Source: Nocardioides sp. URHA0032
GTDB lineage: Bacteria; Actinomycetota; Actinomycetes; Propionibacteriales; Nocardioidaceae
Length of the DNA stretch: 64,000 nt
Direction of reading: 5' to 3'
Assembly (NCBI RefSeq): GCF_000620645.1
Contig: NZ_JIAV01000001.1
Location: 62,001 to 126,000, forward strand
The notes beneath the pieces are model-generated. The model searched no databases. It saw only the letters and a list, made by a program, of their open reading frames with translations, and was not told where the DNA came from. Below, one piece after another: positions 17,696 to 26,328 of the stretch; the stretch's first letter is position 1, and every line of letters begins with the position of its first letter. The translations under genes and the position numbers were made by a program.

Positions 17696-18859
17696 ATGAA
17701 CCAGCCCGGCACCCTGACTCCCGAGTCGGTGCTGGATGCTGCCCGCGCGACCCGCGCCGGCATCACCGATCTCGAGATCGCCCAGCTGCAGCAGGCCGTT
17801 GAGTGGGTGCTGCTCCATCCCGGTGACGAGGTCGACGAGAGTGTGGACTGGTCGATGCGGGAGATGGAGATCGCCGGCGAGGGCGCGCCCACGATCGACG
17901 AAGGAGCGATCGCCGAGTTCGCGCTCGCGATCGGTGTGTCGACGGACTCGGGCCGGTTGTACCTGGGTGGCGCGGTCGAGCTGAGGTACCGACTCCCTCG
18001 GATCTGGCGCAAGGTCCGGGCCGGTGTGGTGCCGGTGTGGAAGGCGAGGAAGGTCGCGCAGGCCACCCATTCCCTTCCCATGGCGGGTGCGGCGGCGGTG
18101 GACCGGGCGTTGTACTTCGTGCTCCACAAGTGCTCGTACGCCGAGATCGACCGGCAGGTCAACAGGGCACGGGCCGAGCACGACCCGGTCGAGGCCGGGC
18201 GCCGGTACGTGGACTCGCTCGAGAAGCGACACCTCCACGTCCACCTGAAATACATGACGAGCGATGGCCTGGTCCCGGTCTCCGGGATGCTCGACGTGGC
18301 CGACGTGGCCGACGCGGTCGCGTTGGACGCCAGCCTCGCCGCGAAGGCATCAGGGCTAGACCCCCGCCTCAGCCTGGACGTGCGGCGATCGATGGCCGCC
18401 GGGATGCTCGGCACGGGTGAGACCCACCGCGAGGTGGTTGTCTACACCCACACCCGTCCGGGCCAGGCCATGGTCGAGGTCGAGAACACCCGCTCCGTCA
18501 TCACCCCCGGACACCTGAAGGAGTGGTGCCAGCAGTTCGGCACCAAGGTCACGGTCCGGCCGGTGATCGACCTCAACGAGGAGCTCTCCACCGACTGCTA
18601 CGAGCCGACCGAGCTGATGAAGGAGCAGGTCCGGCTCCGCCGCCCGCAGTGCGTGTTCCCCCTGTGCCACCGCCCCGCCCGGCCCGGCGACGCCGACCAC
18701 ATCGTCGAATGGCCTCTCGGGAGGACGACCACCTCGAACCTGGCCCCGCTGTGCCGCGGCCACCACCGGCTCAAGACCCACACCGCCTGGACCTACTCCT
18801 GGGTGCCCGGGATCGGGTTCGTGTGGACCAGCCCACTGGGCCACCGACATACCGGCTGA
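17696..18859 (+). CDS. DUF222 domain protein with C-terminal HNH nuclease motif (13E12 repeat family)
   Basis: 387 residues from ATG 17696. The N-terminal DUF222 region (about 10-290) is typical of the actinobacterial 13E12 family. The C-terminus carries an HNH endonuclease motif: CVFPLCHRPA, DADHIVEWPLGRTTTSNLAP, LCRGHHRLKTH, with two CxxxxC-type metal cysteine pairs, the DH of the first histidine and the final HH. These genes are multicopy in Nocardioides and mycobacteria and often flank repeats. Their role is unknown; mobility or self-spread is suspected but unproven. It is full length, and a 24-nt palindromic terminator follows at 18866. Confidence 0.92.
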   Translation: MNQPGTLTPESVLDAARATRAGITDLEIAQLQQAVEWVLLHPGDEVDESVDWSMREMEIAGEGAPTIDEGAIAEFALAIGVSTDSGRLYLGGAVELRYRLPRIWRKVRAGVVPVWKARKVAQATHSLPMAGAAAVDRALYFVLHKCSYAEIDRQVNRARAEHDPVEAGRRYVDSLEKRHLHVHLKYMTSDGLVPVSGMLDVADVADAVALDASLAAKASGLDPRLSLDVRRSMAAGMLGTGETHREVVVYTHTRPGQAMVEVENTRSVITPGHLKEWCQQFGTKVTVRPVIDLNEELSTDCYEPTELMKEQVRLRRPQCVFPLCHRPARPGDADHIVEWPLGRTTTSNLAPLCRGHHRLKTHTAWTYSWVPGIGFVWTSPLGHRHTG

Positions 18860-18865
18860 CCCGGA

Positions 18866-18889
18866 CCCCGCCGACCATGGTCGGCGGGG
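18866..18889 (+). terminator. Palindromic terminator after the HNH gene
   Basis: CCCCGCCGACCA / TGGTCGGCGGGG is a perfect 24-nt palindrome starting 6 nt after the stop codon, able to form a 10-bp stem with a 4-nt loop. Confidence 0.65.
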
Positions 18890-18972
18890 CCATTCGCACG
18901 CGCTGCATCGGCGACGGTCGAGGCCATCGGGACTTCACGGCTCCATCCAACCCGCCGCCAACGGACGAGGAC

Positions 18973-18978
18973 TAGGTT
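18973..18978 (+). promoter_or_regulatory. -10 element TAGGTT of the acyl-CoA synthetase gene
   Basis: TAGGTT ends 6 nt before ATG 18985, a leaderless arrangement. Confidence 0.5.
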
Positions 18979-18984
18979 CGCGGG

Positions 18985-20493
18985 ATGTATCCCGGGACAT
19001 GGGCGGCGAAGAGCCCCGAGAAGCCGGCGCTGGTGATGGCCGGGTCGGGGCGGACCCTGACGTACGGCGAGCTCGACGACCGCAGCCTCCGGCTGGCGCA
19101 CGTGCTGCGCGACGCCGGGCTGGGCGTCGGGGACGTGGTGGCCCTGCTGTCGGACAACCGGCCGGAGGCCTACGAGGTCTACTGGGCCGCGCTGAGGTCG
19201 GGGCTGTACGTGACGGCGGTGAACCACAACCTCTCGGCCGAGGAGGCGTCGTACATCGTCCGCGACTGCGGGGCGAAGGCGCTGGTCGTGTCCCCGGCCA
19301 AGGCGGACCTCGCGGAGCACCTGGACGTCGACGTGCCGACGAGGCTGACGTTCGAGGGCGACTACGAGGACGCGCTGGCCGGCGCCAGCACCGAGCCGCT
19401 GGCGGAGCAGCCGCACGGCGAGGACCTGCTCTACTCCTCCGGGACGACGGGCCGGCCGAAGGGCATCAAGCCGCCGCTGCCGCCGATCCGGGTCGACGAG
19501 CCCGGCTACGTGTACGTGCGCGTGTTCGGTGCGTTGTACGGGTTCGACGAGGACACGGTGTACCTCTCGCCGGCGCCGGTCTACCACGCCGCGCCGCTGC
19601 GGTTCGGGGGCGTGATCCACGCGCTCGGCGGGACGCTGGTGATGATGGAGAGGTTCGACGCCGAGGACGCGCTGCGGGCGATCCAGGAGCACCGGGTGAC
19701 CCACACGCAGATGGTGCCGACGATGTTCGTGCGGATGCTCAAGCTGCCCGACGACGTACGCCTCGCGTACGACGTGAGCTCGCTGCAGGCGGTCGTGCAC
19801 GCGGCGGCGCCGTGCCCGGTGGAGGTGAAGCGCCGGATGATCGAGTGGCTCGGCCCGATCGTGCACGAGTACTACGCGTCGACCGAGGCGAACGGCGCCA
19901 CCTTCATCGACAGCCAGGCCTGGCTGTCGCACCCCGGCTCGGTCGGCACGGCACTGATGGGCGTGCTGCACGTCTGTGACGACGACGGCCGCGAGCTCGC
20001 GGCAGGCGAGGTCGGGACGGTCTACTTCGAGCGCGAGCAGCGGACCTTCAGCTACCACAACGACGAGGAGCGGACCCGCAGCACCGAGCACCCGCAGCAC
20101 GACAGCTGGACCACGGTCGGAGACCTCGGGTACGTCGACGACGAGGGCTTCCTCTACCTCACCGACCGCAAGGCCTTCATGGTCATCAGTGGCGGGGTGA
20201 ACATCTACCCGCAGGAGGTCGAGGACCTCTTCAGCCTCCACCCGGCGGTCACCGACATCGCGGTGATCGGGGTGCCGGACGACGAGATGGGGGAGCGCGT
20301 GGTCGCGTTCGTCCAGCCCGCGCCCGGTACGACGCCCGGCGACGAGCTCGCGCGGGAGCTGACGGCGTACGCCCGCGACCGGATCGCACACTTCAAGGTG
20401 CCGGCGGAGTTCCACTTCCGCAGCGAGCTGCCCCGCACCCCCACGGGCAAGATGGTCAAGCGCCGGCTGCGGGACGAGTACGTTCAGCCGTAG
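18985..20493 (+). CDS. Acyl-CoA synthetase (AMP-forming, ANL superfamily)
   Basis: 502 residues. It has the adenylating-enzyme motifs YSSGTTGRPKGIKPPLPP near 150, HEYYASTEANGATF near 295, GDLGYVDDEGFLYLTDRKAF near 385 and the catalytic lysine region RTPTGKMVKRRL at the end. It activates a carboxylic acid to its acyl-AMP and then acyl-CoA. The class resembles FadD4-type ligases; chain length cannot be read from the sequence. It converges on a second ligase, overlapping its end by 10 bp. Together with the acyl-CoA dehydrogenase and LLM gene beyond, it forms a lipid-catabolic neighbourhood. Confidence 0.92.
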   Translation: MYPGTWAAKSPEKPALVMAGSGRTLTYGELDDRSLRLAHVLRDAGLGVGDVVALLSDNRPEAYEVYWAALRSGLYVTAVNHNLSAEEASYIVRDCGAKALVVSPAKADLAEHLDVDVPTRLTFEGDYEDALAGASTEPLAEQPHGEDLLYSSGTTGRPKGIKPPLPPIRVDEPGYVYVRVFGALYGFDEDTVYLSPAPVYHAAPLRFGGVIHALGGTLVMMERFDAEDALRAIQEHRVTHTQMVPTMFVRMLKLPDDVRLAYDVSSLQAVVHAAAPCPVEVKRRMIEWLGPIVHEYYASTEANGATFIDSQAWLSHPGSVGTALMGVLHVCDDDGRELAAGEVGTVYFEREQRTFSYHNDEERTRSTEHPQHDSWTTVGDLGYVDDEGFLYLTDRKAFMVISGGVNIYPQEVEDLFSLHPAVTDIAVIGVPDDEMGERVVAFVQPAPGTTPGDELARELTAYARDRIAHFKVPAEFHFRSELPRTPTGKMVKRRLRDEYVQP

Positions 20494-22319
20494 AGCCGGT
20501 CGACCACGTCGGCGTACTTCTGGTGGACGACCCGGCGCTTCAGCTTCAGCGTCGGGGTGAGCTCCTCGGACTCGGCGGTCCACTCGACCGGCAGCAGCTC
20601 GAAGGACTTGATCTGCTCGGGCCGGGAGAGCCGCTCGTTCGCGGAGTCGACGGCCGCCTGGGCCATCGCCACGATCTGCGGGTGCTGGGCCAGCTCGGCG
20701 AGGCCGGTGGCCTCGATGCCGAGCTGCTGGGCGACCAGCGGCGCGATCTCGCCGTCGAGCGTGAGCACGGCGACGACGTACGGACGGCTGTCGCCGATCG
20801 CCATCGCGTGCCCGATGATCGGCGACTCCTTGAGGTAGTTCTCGATGTTCGACGGCGCGATGTTCTTGCCCGCCGAGGTGATGATCAGCTCCTTCTTGCG
20901 GTCGACGACCGAGAAGAAGCCGTCGTCGTCGAGGGTGCCGATGTCACCGGTGTGGATCCAGCCGTCCTCGTCGATCAGCGCGCGGGTGGCCTCCTCCTGG
21001 AGGTGGTAGCCGGGCGTGTTCACCGGGCCGCGGACCAGGATCTCGCCGTCCTCGCCGAGCACCACCTCCATGCCCGGGTTGGCGGCGCCGACGGTGCCGA
21101 GCTTGAAGCCGGAGGGCCCGTTGGCGGTCACGGCGCCACAGGTCTCGGTCATCCCGTAGACGTCGTACACCGTGAGCCCGAGACCGGCCATGAACTTCGC
21201 GACGTCGAGCGGCATCGGGGCCGCCGCCGAGCCCGCCCAGGTGACCTGGTCGAGGCCGAGCAGGAGCTTGAGGAAGCCGAGGATCTGCTCGTCCGCCCGG
21301 CGGTACGCCGCCTCGACCTCCGGGGTCATGGTGCCGCCGACCTCCTGGGCCTCGACCCACGCCAGCCCGGCGGCCATCGCCTTCTCGACCATCTCCCGGT
21401 TCGCCGGGTCCGGGTCGGCGGCGAGCTTCGCGGAGATCCCGGTCTTGATCTTCTCCCAGACCCGGGGGACGCCGAAGAACGCCGTCGGGTGCACCTCCCC
21501 GAGCGCGCCGAGGAGCTCGGCGGGGTCGCCGATCGCGTACATGTGGCTGCCGGTGATCTGCGGGCCGTACAGGCCGAGCACCCGCTCGGCGATGTGGGCG
21601 AGCGGCAGGTAGCTCACCGAGCGCTGCGGGTCCATCAGCCCGGCCTGCTCCTGCGTGGAGATCGCCTCGTAGAGCACGTTGTGGTGGGTCAGGACGACGC
21701 CCTTGGGGTTCCCCGTGGTGCCGGAGGTGTAGAGGATGGTCGCCGGGTCCTCAGGGGTGAGCTGGGCGGCGCGCGCCTCGACGGCACCGAGGTTCGCGGA
21801 GCGGCGGGCCGAGCCCGCGGCCACCAGCGCATCCCAGTCCTCGTCCAGCATCACGACGGTGCGGATGCTGTCGACCTCGTCGAGCGCCTTCGCCCAGCGC
21901 GCCCGGTGGTCGGCGCTCTCGAGGAACACCACGACCGGCCGTGCGTGCGCGGCGACGTACGCCACCTGCTCGGGGGAGAGCGTGTTGTAGATCGACATCG
22001 GTGTGGCGGCGGCGTGCACCGCGCCCATGTCGGCGAGGAAGTGCTCGATCCGGTTCGTCGCCATGATCGCGACGGTGTCGCCGGGCGCGACGCCGAGCTC
22101 CAGCAGCCCGGCCGCGACGTCGAGGGCGCGCTCCCGGGTCTCGGCCCACGTCAGCGTGCGCCAGGACTCGCCCTCCGGCGCGTGGTGCCGGTCGGAGTAC
22201 GCCGGCTTCCCGCCGTGCTCCCGGACGGTGTCAGCCAGCGCGTGCACGAGGGTGCGTCCCTCGACCTGCTCCTGGATGCGCGCTCGCTCGCGGGCGATGT
22301 CCGGGGCCACGTGTGTCAT
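20484..22319 (-). CDS. Long-chain fatty acid-CoA ligase (FadD15-like)
   Basis: 611 residues from ATG 22319. ANL motifs are ILYTSGTTGNPKGVVLTHHN near 190, GMTETCGAVT near 385, HTGDIGTLDDDGFFSVVDRK near 470 and KLKRRVVHQKYAD near the C-terminus. Length and pattern fit the long-chain acyl-CoA synthetases of the FadD15 group, membrane-associated enzymes that feed beta-oxidation or lipid synthesis. The stop lies 20 nt... of coding inside the end of the convergent ligase is limited to a 10-bp overlap. A TAACCT hexamer 7 nt before ATG predicts a leaderless start, separate from the acyl-CoA dehydrogenase gene upstream. Confidence 0.94.
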   Translation of the reverse strand: MTHVAPDIARERARIQEQVEGRTLVHALADTVREHGGKPAYSDRHHAPEGESWRTLTWAETRERALDVAAGLLELGVAPGDTVAIMATNRIEHFLADMGAVHAAATPMSIYNTLSPEQVAYVAAHARPVVVFLESADHRARWAKALDEVDSIRTVVMLDEDWDALVAAGSARRSANLGAVEARAAQLTPEDPATILYTSGTTGNPKGVVLTHHNVLYEAISTQEQAGLMDPQRSVSYLPLAHIAERVLGLYGPQITGSHMYAIGDPAELLGALGEVHPTAFFGVPRVWEKIKTGISAKLAADPDPANREMVEKAMAAGLAWVEAQEVGGTMTPEVEAAYRRADEQILGFLKLLLGLDQVTWAGSAAAPMPLDVAKFMAGLGLTVYDVYGMTETCGAVTANGPSGFKLGTVGAANPGMEVVLGEDGEILVRGPVNTPGYHLQEEATRALIDEDGWIHTGDIGTLDDDGFFSVVDRKKELIITSAGKNIAPSNIENYLKESPIIGHAMAIGDSRPYVVAVLTLDGEIAPLVAQQLGIEATGLAELAQHPQIVAMAQAAVDSANERLSRPEQIKSFELLPVEWTAESEELTPTLKLKRRVVHQKYADVVDRLYG

Positions 22320-22326
22320 GGCTCAC

Positions 22327-22332
22327 AGGTTA
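22327..22332 (-). promoter_or_regulatory. -10 element TAACCT of the long-chain ligase gene
   Basis: TAACCT on the minus strand ends 7 nt before ATG 22319. Confidence 0.5.
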
Positions 22333-22342
22333 GGACCCGTGT

Positions 22343-23506
22343 CTAGATCCCCAGGCTGCGGCCGATGATCTCCTTCTGGATCTCGGTCGTGCCGCCGTAG
22401 ATCGTCTGGATCCGGCTGTCCGTGAAGGCCTTCGCGATCGGGTACTCCAGCATGTAGCCGTACCCGCCGTGCAGCTGGACGCCCGCATCGACGACCTGCT
22501 TCTGCAGCTCGGTGGTCCACCACTTCGCCATCGCCGCGAGCGTGGTGTCGACCTCACCCGCGTTCAGCTTGAGGATGCAGTCGTTGACGAACACCCGGGC
22601 CACGTGCGCGTTCGTCGCCATCTCCGCGAGCACGAAGCGGTTGTGCTGGAAGGAGCCGATCGGCCTGCCGAACGCCTGCCGCTCCTTGGCGTAGGCCAGC
22701 GACAGGTCCAGGACCTGCTCGATGGCGGCGACCGCCATCGCGGCGATCGAGATGCGCTCCTGGGGGAGGTTCATCATCAGCGAGATGAAGCCCGAGCCCT
22801 CCTCGCCGAGGAGGTTCTCCTTCGGCACCTCGACGTCGTCGAAGAAGAGCTCGGCGGTGTCCTGGGCCTTCATGCCGACCTTCTCCAGGTTGCGGCCCCG
22901 CTCGAAGCCCTTCATGCCGCGCTCGACGACCAGCAGCGAGATGCCCTTGTGGCCCGCGTCCGGGTCGGTCCGGCAGACCACGATCACCACGTCGGAGAGG
23001 ATGCCGTTGCTGATGAACGTCTTGGAGCCGTTCAGCACGTAGCAGTCCCTGCCGGGCTCGAAGACGGCCGAGGTGCGGATGCCCTGGAGGTCGCTGCCGG
23101 CGCCGGGCTCGGTCATCGCGATCGCCGAGATGAGCTCGCCGCTGACCAGGCCGGGCAGCCAGCGACGCTTCTGCTCGGGCGTCCCCAGCGAGGAGATGTA
23201 GGGGACGATGATGTCGCTGTGCACGGGGAAGCCGGGGCCGCTCGCGCCGACCCGGGCCATCTCCTCGGCGACGACGGTGTTGTAGCGGAAGTCCCTGACC
23301 CCCGCGCCGCCGTACTCCTCGTCGACGTCGAAGCACAGGAGCCCGGCCGCGCCGGCCCGTTGCCAGACCTCACGGCTGACCTGGCCGTCCTTCTCCCACT
23401 GGTGGTGGTGCGGCACGACCTCCTTCTCGAGGAAGGTCCGCACGCTCTGCCGGAAGTCCTCGTGCTCCTGCTCGTAGATCGACGGGCGCTGGATCGACGC
23501 CGTCAT
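22343..23506 (-). CDS. Acyl-CoA dehydrogenase
   Basis: 387 residues from ATG 23506. FAD- and substrate-site motifs are IAMTEPGAGSDLQGIRT near 135, FISNGILSDVVIVV near 170, and AYAKERQAFGRPIGSFQ near 265, ending QTIYGGTTEIQKEIIGRSLG. The Glu of the common YEGT motif is Gly here (YGGT). In isovaleryl- and long-chain dehydrogenases with that change, the base is a Glu in an earlier helix, and LPQERISIAAMA (near 250) offers one. The start codon shares one base with the upstream LLM stop (TGATG), so the two are translationally coupled. Substrate unknown. Confidence 0.93.
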   Translation of the reverse strand: MTASIQRPSIYEQEHEDFRQSVRTFLEKEVVPHHHQWEKDGQVSREVWQRAGAAGLLCFDVDEEYGGAGVRDFRYNTVVAEEMARVGASGPGFPVHSDIIVPYISSLGTPEQKRRWLPGLVSGELISAIAMTEPGAGSDLQGIRTSAVFEPGRDCYVLNGSKTFISNGILSDVVIVVCRTDPDAGHKGISLLVVERGMKGFERGRNLEKVGMKAQDTAELFFDDVEVPKENLLGEEGSGFISLMMNLPQERISIAAMAVAAIEQVLDLSLAYAKERQAFGRPIGSFQHNRFVLAEMATNAHVARVFVNDCILKLNAGEVDTTLAAMAKWWTTELQKQVVDAGVQLHGGYGYMLEYPIAKAFTDSRIQTIYGGTTEIQKEIIGRSLGI

Positions 23507-24543
23507 CAGGACACCCACTCCTTGACCTGCGCGACGGTCGCGGCCGGGTCCTCGGTGACCGGGCTGATCTGGAGGTTGGTCACGCCGGCCTCCCGGAAGG
23601 CCGCGATCCGCTCCCGGACGTAGGACGCCGGTCCGACCAGGTTGCCCGCCTCGAGCCACTCGGTCGGCACGAGCGCCTCGGCGTCGCGCTTGTTGCCGTC
23701 GAGGTAGAGGTCCTGGATCTGCTTCGCCTCCTTCTCGTAGCCGTAGTGGCACGCGAGCTCGTTGTAGAAGTTCTTGCCGCGGGCGCCCATGCCGCCGACG
23801 TACAGCGCGTACAGCGGCCGCATCAGGTCGAGCAGCTTCTTGGTGTCCTCGCCCTCTCCGATCGCGACCATGCCACCGGCGGAGACCTCGAGCGGCGCCA
23901 GGTCGGCGGAGCGCTTCGCCGCGCCCTTGGCGAGGGCCTCGCCCCAGACCTGGTGGGCCTTCTCGGGCAGGAACAGGAACGGCAGCCAGCCGTCGGCGAG
24001 CTCGGCGGTCATCGCGACGTTGGCGTCCCCGAGCGCGGCGACCCAGATCGGCACGACGTTGCGCTCGACCTTGGTGAGGATCTTCAGCGGCTTGCCGAGG
24101 CCCAGGCCCTGGTCGGCGGGCAGGGGGAGGGTGAAGATCTTGCCGTCGTGGACGAGGGTCTCGCGGCGCAGCCCCTGCCGGAGGATCGAGATGACCTCGC
24201 GGGTGCGGCCCAGCGGCCTGTCGTACGGCAGGCCGTGGAAGCCCTCGATGACCTGCGGACCGGAGGCGCCCAGGCCGATCACGGCGCGGCCGCCGGAGAC
24301 GTTGTCGAGGCCCGCGGCGGTCTGCAGCAGCGCGCTCGGGGTCCGGGAGAAGACGTTGAGGATGCCGGCGCCGATCTCGATGGTCTCGGTCTTGGCGGCG
24401 AGGTAGCCCATCAGCGTGGGGGAGTCGAACCCGTAGGCCTCGGCCACCCAGACGGTGTCGAGGCCGGCCTTCTCGAGGCCCACGACCTGGTCGGCGGCCT
24501 CGCGGGGGTTGCCGGAGTACAACAGCGGCGTCGAGAGCTTCAT
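23506..24543 (-). CDS. LLM-class F420-dependent oxidoreductase (Rv3520c-like family)
   Basis: 345 residues from ATG 24543, beginning MKLSTPLLYSGNPREAADQV. Markers are VWVAEAYGFDSPTLMGYLAA near 35, AVIGLGASGPQVIEGFHG near 90 and PIWVAALGDANVAMTAELAD near 165, matching the Rv3520c family (TIGR03559-type). In Mycobacterium tuberculosis the namesake lies in the cholesterol-catabolic region. Here it is first in an operon with an acyl-CoA dehydrogenase (1-bp overlap), which supports a role in lipid or sterol breakdown. A palindromic operator covers its promoter. Confidence 0.92.
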   Translation of the reverse strand: MKLSTPLLYSGNPREAADQVVGLEKAGLDTVWVAEAYGFDSPTLMGYLAAKTETIEIGAGILNVFSRTPSALLQTAAGLDNVSGGRAVIGLGASGPQVIEGFHGLPYDRPLGRTREVISILRQGLRRETLVHDGKIFTLPLPADQGLGLGKPLKILTKVERNVVPIWVAALGDANVAMTAELADGWLPFLFLPEKAHQVWGEALAKGAAKRSADLAPLEVSAGGMVAIGEGEDTKKLLDLMRPLYALYVGGMGARGKNFYNELACHYGYEKEAKQIQDLYLDGNKRDAEALVPTEWLEAGNLVGPASYVRERIAAFREAGVTNLQISPVTEDPAATVAQVKEWVS

Positions 24544-24545
24544 GT

Positions 24546-24562
24546 TGACAGCATAACTGTCA
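24546..24562 (-). promoter_or_regulatory. Leaderless promoter (-10 TATGCT) overlapped by palindrome TGACAG-N5-CTGTCA
   Basis: On the minus strand TATGCT (24555-24550) ends 6 nt before ATG 24543. A perfect inverted repeat TGACAG / CTGTCA with a 5-nt spacer covers this hexamer and the start site, the position expected for a repressor operator. The regulator is not identifiable from sequence. Confidence 0.6.
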
Positions 24563-24570
24563 CAATCGGC

Positions 24571-26328
24571 CTAGTCGCCAGCCCCTCGTCCGTGCCAGCT
24601 GTCCCAGAGCGCCGCGTAGGAGCCGCCGGCGGCGACCAGCTCGTCGTGGGACCCGAGCTCGGCGATCTTCCCGTCCTCGACCACCGCGACCCGGTCCGCG
24701 TCGTGCGCCGAGAAGAGCCGGTGCGCGATCGCGATCACGGTCCGGCCCTCCAGCACGGCCGCCAGCGACCGCTCGAGGTGGCGGGCGGCCCGCGGGTCGA
24801 TGAGCGAGGTCGCCTCGTCGAGCACCAGCGTGTGGGGGTCGGCCAGCACGAGGCGGGCGAGCGCGACCTGCTGTGCCTGCGCGGCGGTCACCGCACGGCC
24901 GCCCGACCCGACGACGGTGTCCAGGCCGTCCTCGAGCGCGTCGACCCAGTCCAGCGCGTCCACGGCGTCGAGCGCGTCGCGGATGTCGGCGTCGGAGGCG
25001 CCCGGCCGGGCGAGCGCGAGGTTCTCCCGGATCGTGCCGACGAAGACGTGGTGCTCCTGGGTGACGAGCGCGACGTGGCCGCGCAGGTCGTCCAGCGGCA
25101 GCTCGGTCAGCCCGACGCCGCCGACGGTGACCGAGCCGGTGCGTGGTGGGTGGATGCCCGCGAGCAGCCGCCCGAGCGTGGACTTGCCGGCCCCGGACGG
25201 GCCGACCATCGCGATCCGCTCGCCCACGCCCACCGCCAGGTCGACGCCGTGCAGCACGTCCCGGCCCTCGACGTAGGAGAAGCGGACGTCCTCGGCGTCC
25301 AGCTTCTCGCCCTCCGGCTCGCGGCCGCTGACCTCGCGGTCGTCCGGCACCTGGGCGACGCCGAGCAGTCGCGCGAGCGACGCGGCGCCGAGCTGCAGCT
25401 CGTCGAGGATCGAGACGATCCGGTCGACCGGGTCGATGAGCATCTGCACGTACAGCGTCGCGGTGGTGACGGCGCCCAGCGAGACCTCGCCCTGGGTGTA
25501 GAGGTACCCGCCGAACATCAGCGTCGCGACGGTCGGGACCAGGTAGGCGATCTCCATGTTGGGGAAGAACACGGTGCGCAGGTAGAGCGTGTAGCGCTCC
25601 GCGCGGAACGATCCCGCGATGTCCTCGTCGATCGCGCGGAGCCGCTCGTCACCGAGGCCGAGCGCCTCGACCGTGCGCGCGCCCTCGACCGTCTCGGTGA
25701 GGGTCGCGTTGATCTGGGAGTACGTCGCGCTCTCGCGCAGGTAGCCGTCCTTGGCGCGCCTGAGGTACCACCGCAGCCCGATCACCAGCGGGGGCACGCC
25801 GAGCACGCAGGGGATCGACACCCACCAGCCGACGCTCAGCGCGGCGACGAACGTGACCACCGCGGTGACCACGGCGATGGTCCACTCCGGCAGCGCCATC
25901 CGCACCGACCAGCCGAGCTGGTCGACGTCGCGGCTGGTCCGGGTGAGCAGGTCACCGGAGCCGGCGGCCTCGACGACGCCGACCGGGAGCGCCAGCGTGT
26001 TGTCGACGAAGTCCTCGCGCAGCTCGGCGAGCACCTGCTCGCCCAGCACCTGGGACAGGTAGCGGGCGAAGCGGGTCAGCACCGTCTGCAGCACGAGGAA
26101 GCCGGCCAGGAGGGCGACGATCCGGTCGACGTGGCCGACAGTGGTGCCGTCCTCGACGGCCTGGACCAGGTCACCCATCAGCCGCGGCGCGGCCAGCGCG
26201 GCGAGCGCGGCGAGCACGTGGAGCGACAGTGCGCCCCACAGCATCCTCGGGTGCCGGCGGGCCAGCGCGGCGGCGTACCGCCGCACGCCGCGGCTGTCGG
26301 CCACCGGCAGGTGGGTCGTGGCGCTCAT
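24571..26328 (-). CDS. ABC exporter half-transporter, subunit with intact Walker motifs and degenerate signature
   Basis: 585 residues: an N-terminal six-helix type I exporter domain (about 15-320) and a C-terminal nucleotide-binding domain. Walker A is intact (MVGPSGAGKSTLGRLLAG, near 375), as are Walker B (HTLVLDEATS, near 502) and the H-loop (IAIAHRLFSAHD). The signature LSGGQ is replaced by VTAAQ (near 478). The ATG overlaps the stop of the partner gene by 4 bp, so the two form a heterodimer. Substrate unknown; drug or lipid export is typical of the family. Confidence 0.94.
   Translation of the reverse strand: MSATTHLPVADSRGVRRYAAALARRHPRMLWGALSLHVLAALAALAAPRLMGDLVQAVEDGTTVGHVDRIVALLAGFLVLQTVLTRFARYLSQVLGEQVLAELREDFVDNTLALPVGVVEAAGSGDLLTRTSRDVDQLGWSVRMALPEWTIAVVTAVVTFVAALSVGWWVSIPCVLGVPPLVIGLRWYLRRAKDGYLRESATYSQINATLTETVEGARTVEALGLGDERLRAIDEDIAGSFRAERYTLYLRTVFFPNMEIAYLVPTVATLMFGGYLYTQGEVSLGAVTTATLYVQMLIDPVDRIVSILDELQLGAASLARLLGVAQVPDDREVSGREPEGEKLDAEDVRFSYVEGRDVLHGVDLAVGVGERIAMVGPSGAGKSTLGRLLAGIHPPRTGSVTVGGVGLTELPLDDLRGHVALVTQEHHVFVGTIRENLALARPGASDADIRDALDAVDALDWVDALEDGLDTVVGSGGRAVTAAQAQQVALARLVLADPHTLVLDEATSLIDPRAARHLERSLAAVLEGRTVIAIAHRLFSAHDADRVAVVEDGKIAELGSHDELVAAGGSYAALWDSWHGRGAGD

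Noticed and set aside
17072..18244. A 390-residue minus-strand frame crossing the tandem repeats and the HNH gene
   Set aside because: Half of it is antisense to the DUF222-HNH gene and the rest is the repeat unit read as Pro/Arg/Ser-rich peptide; there is no ribosome-binding site or domain.
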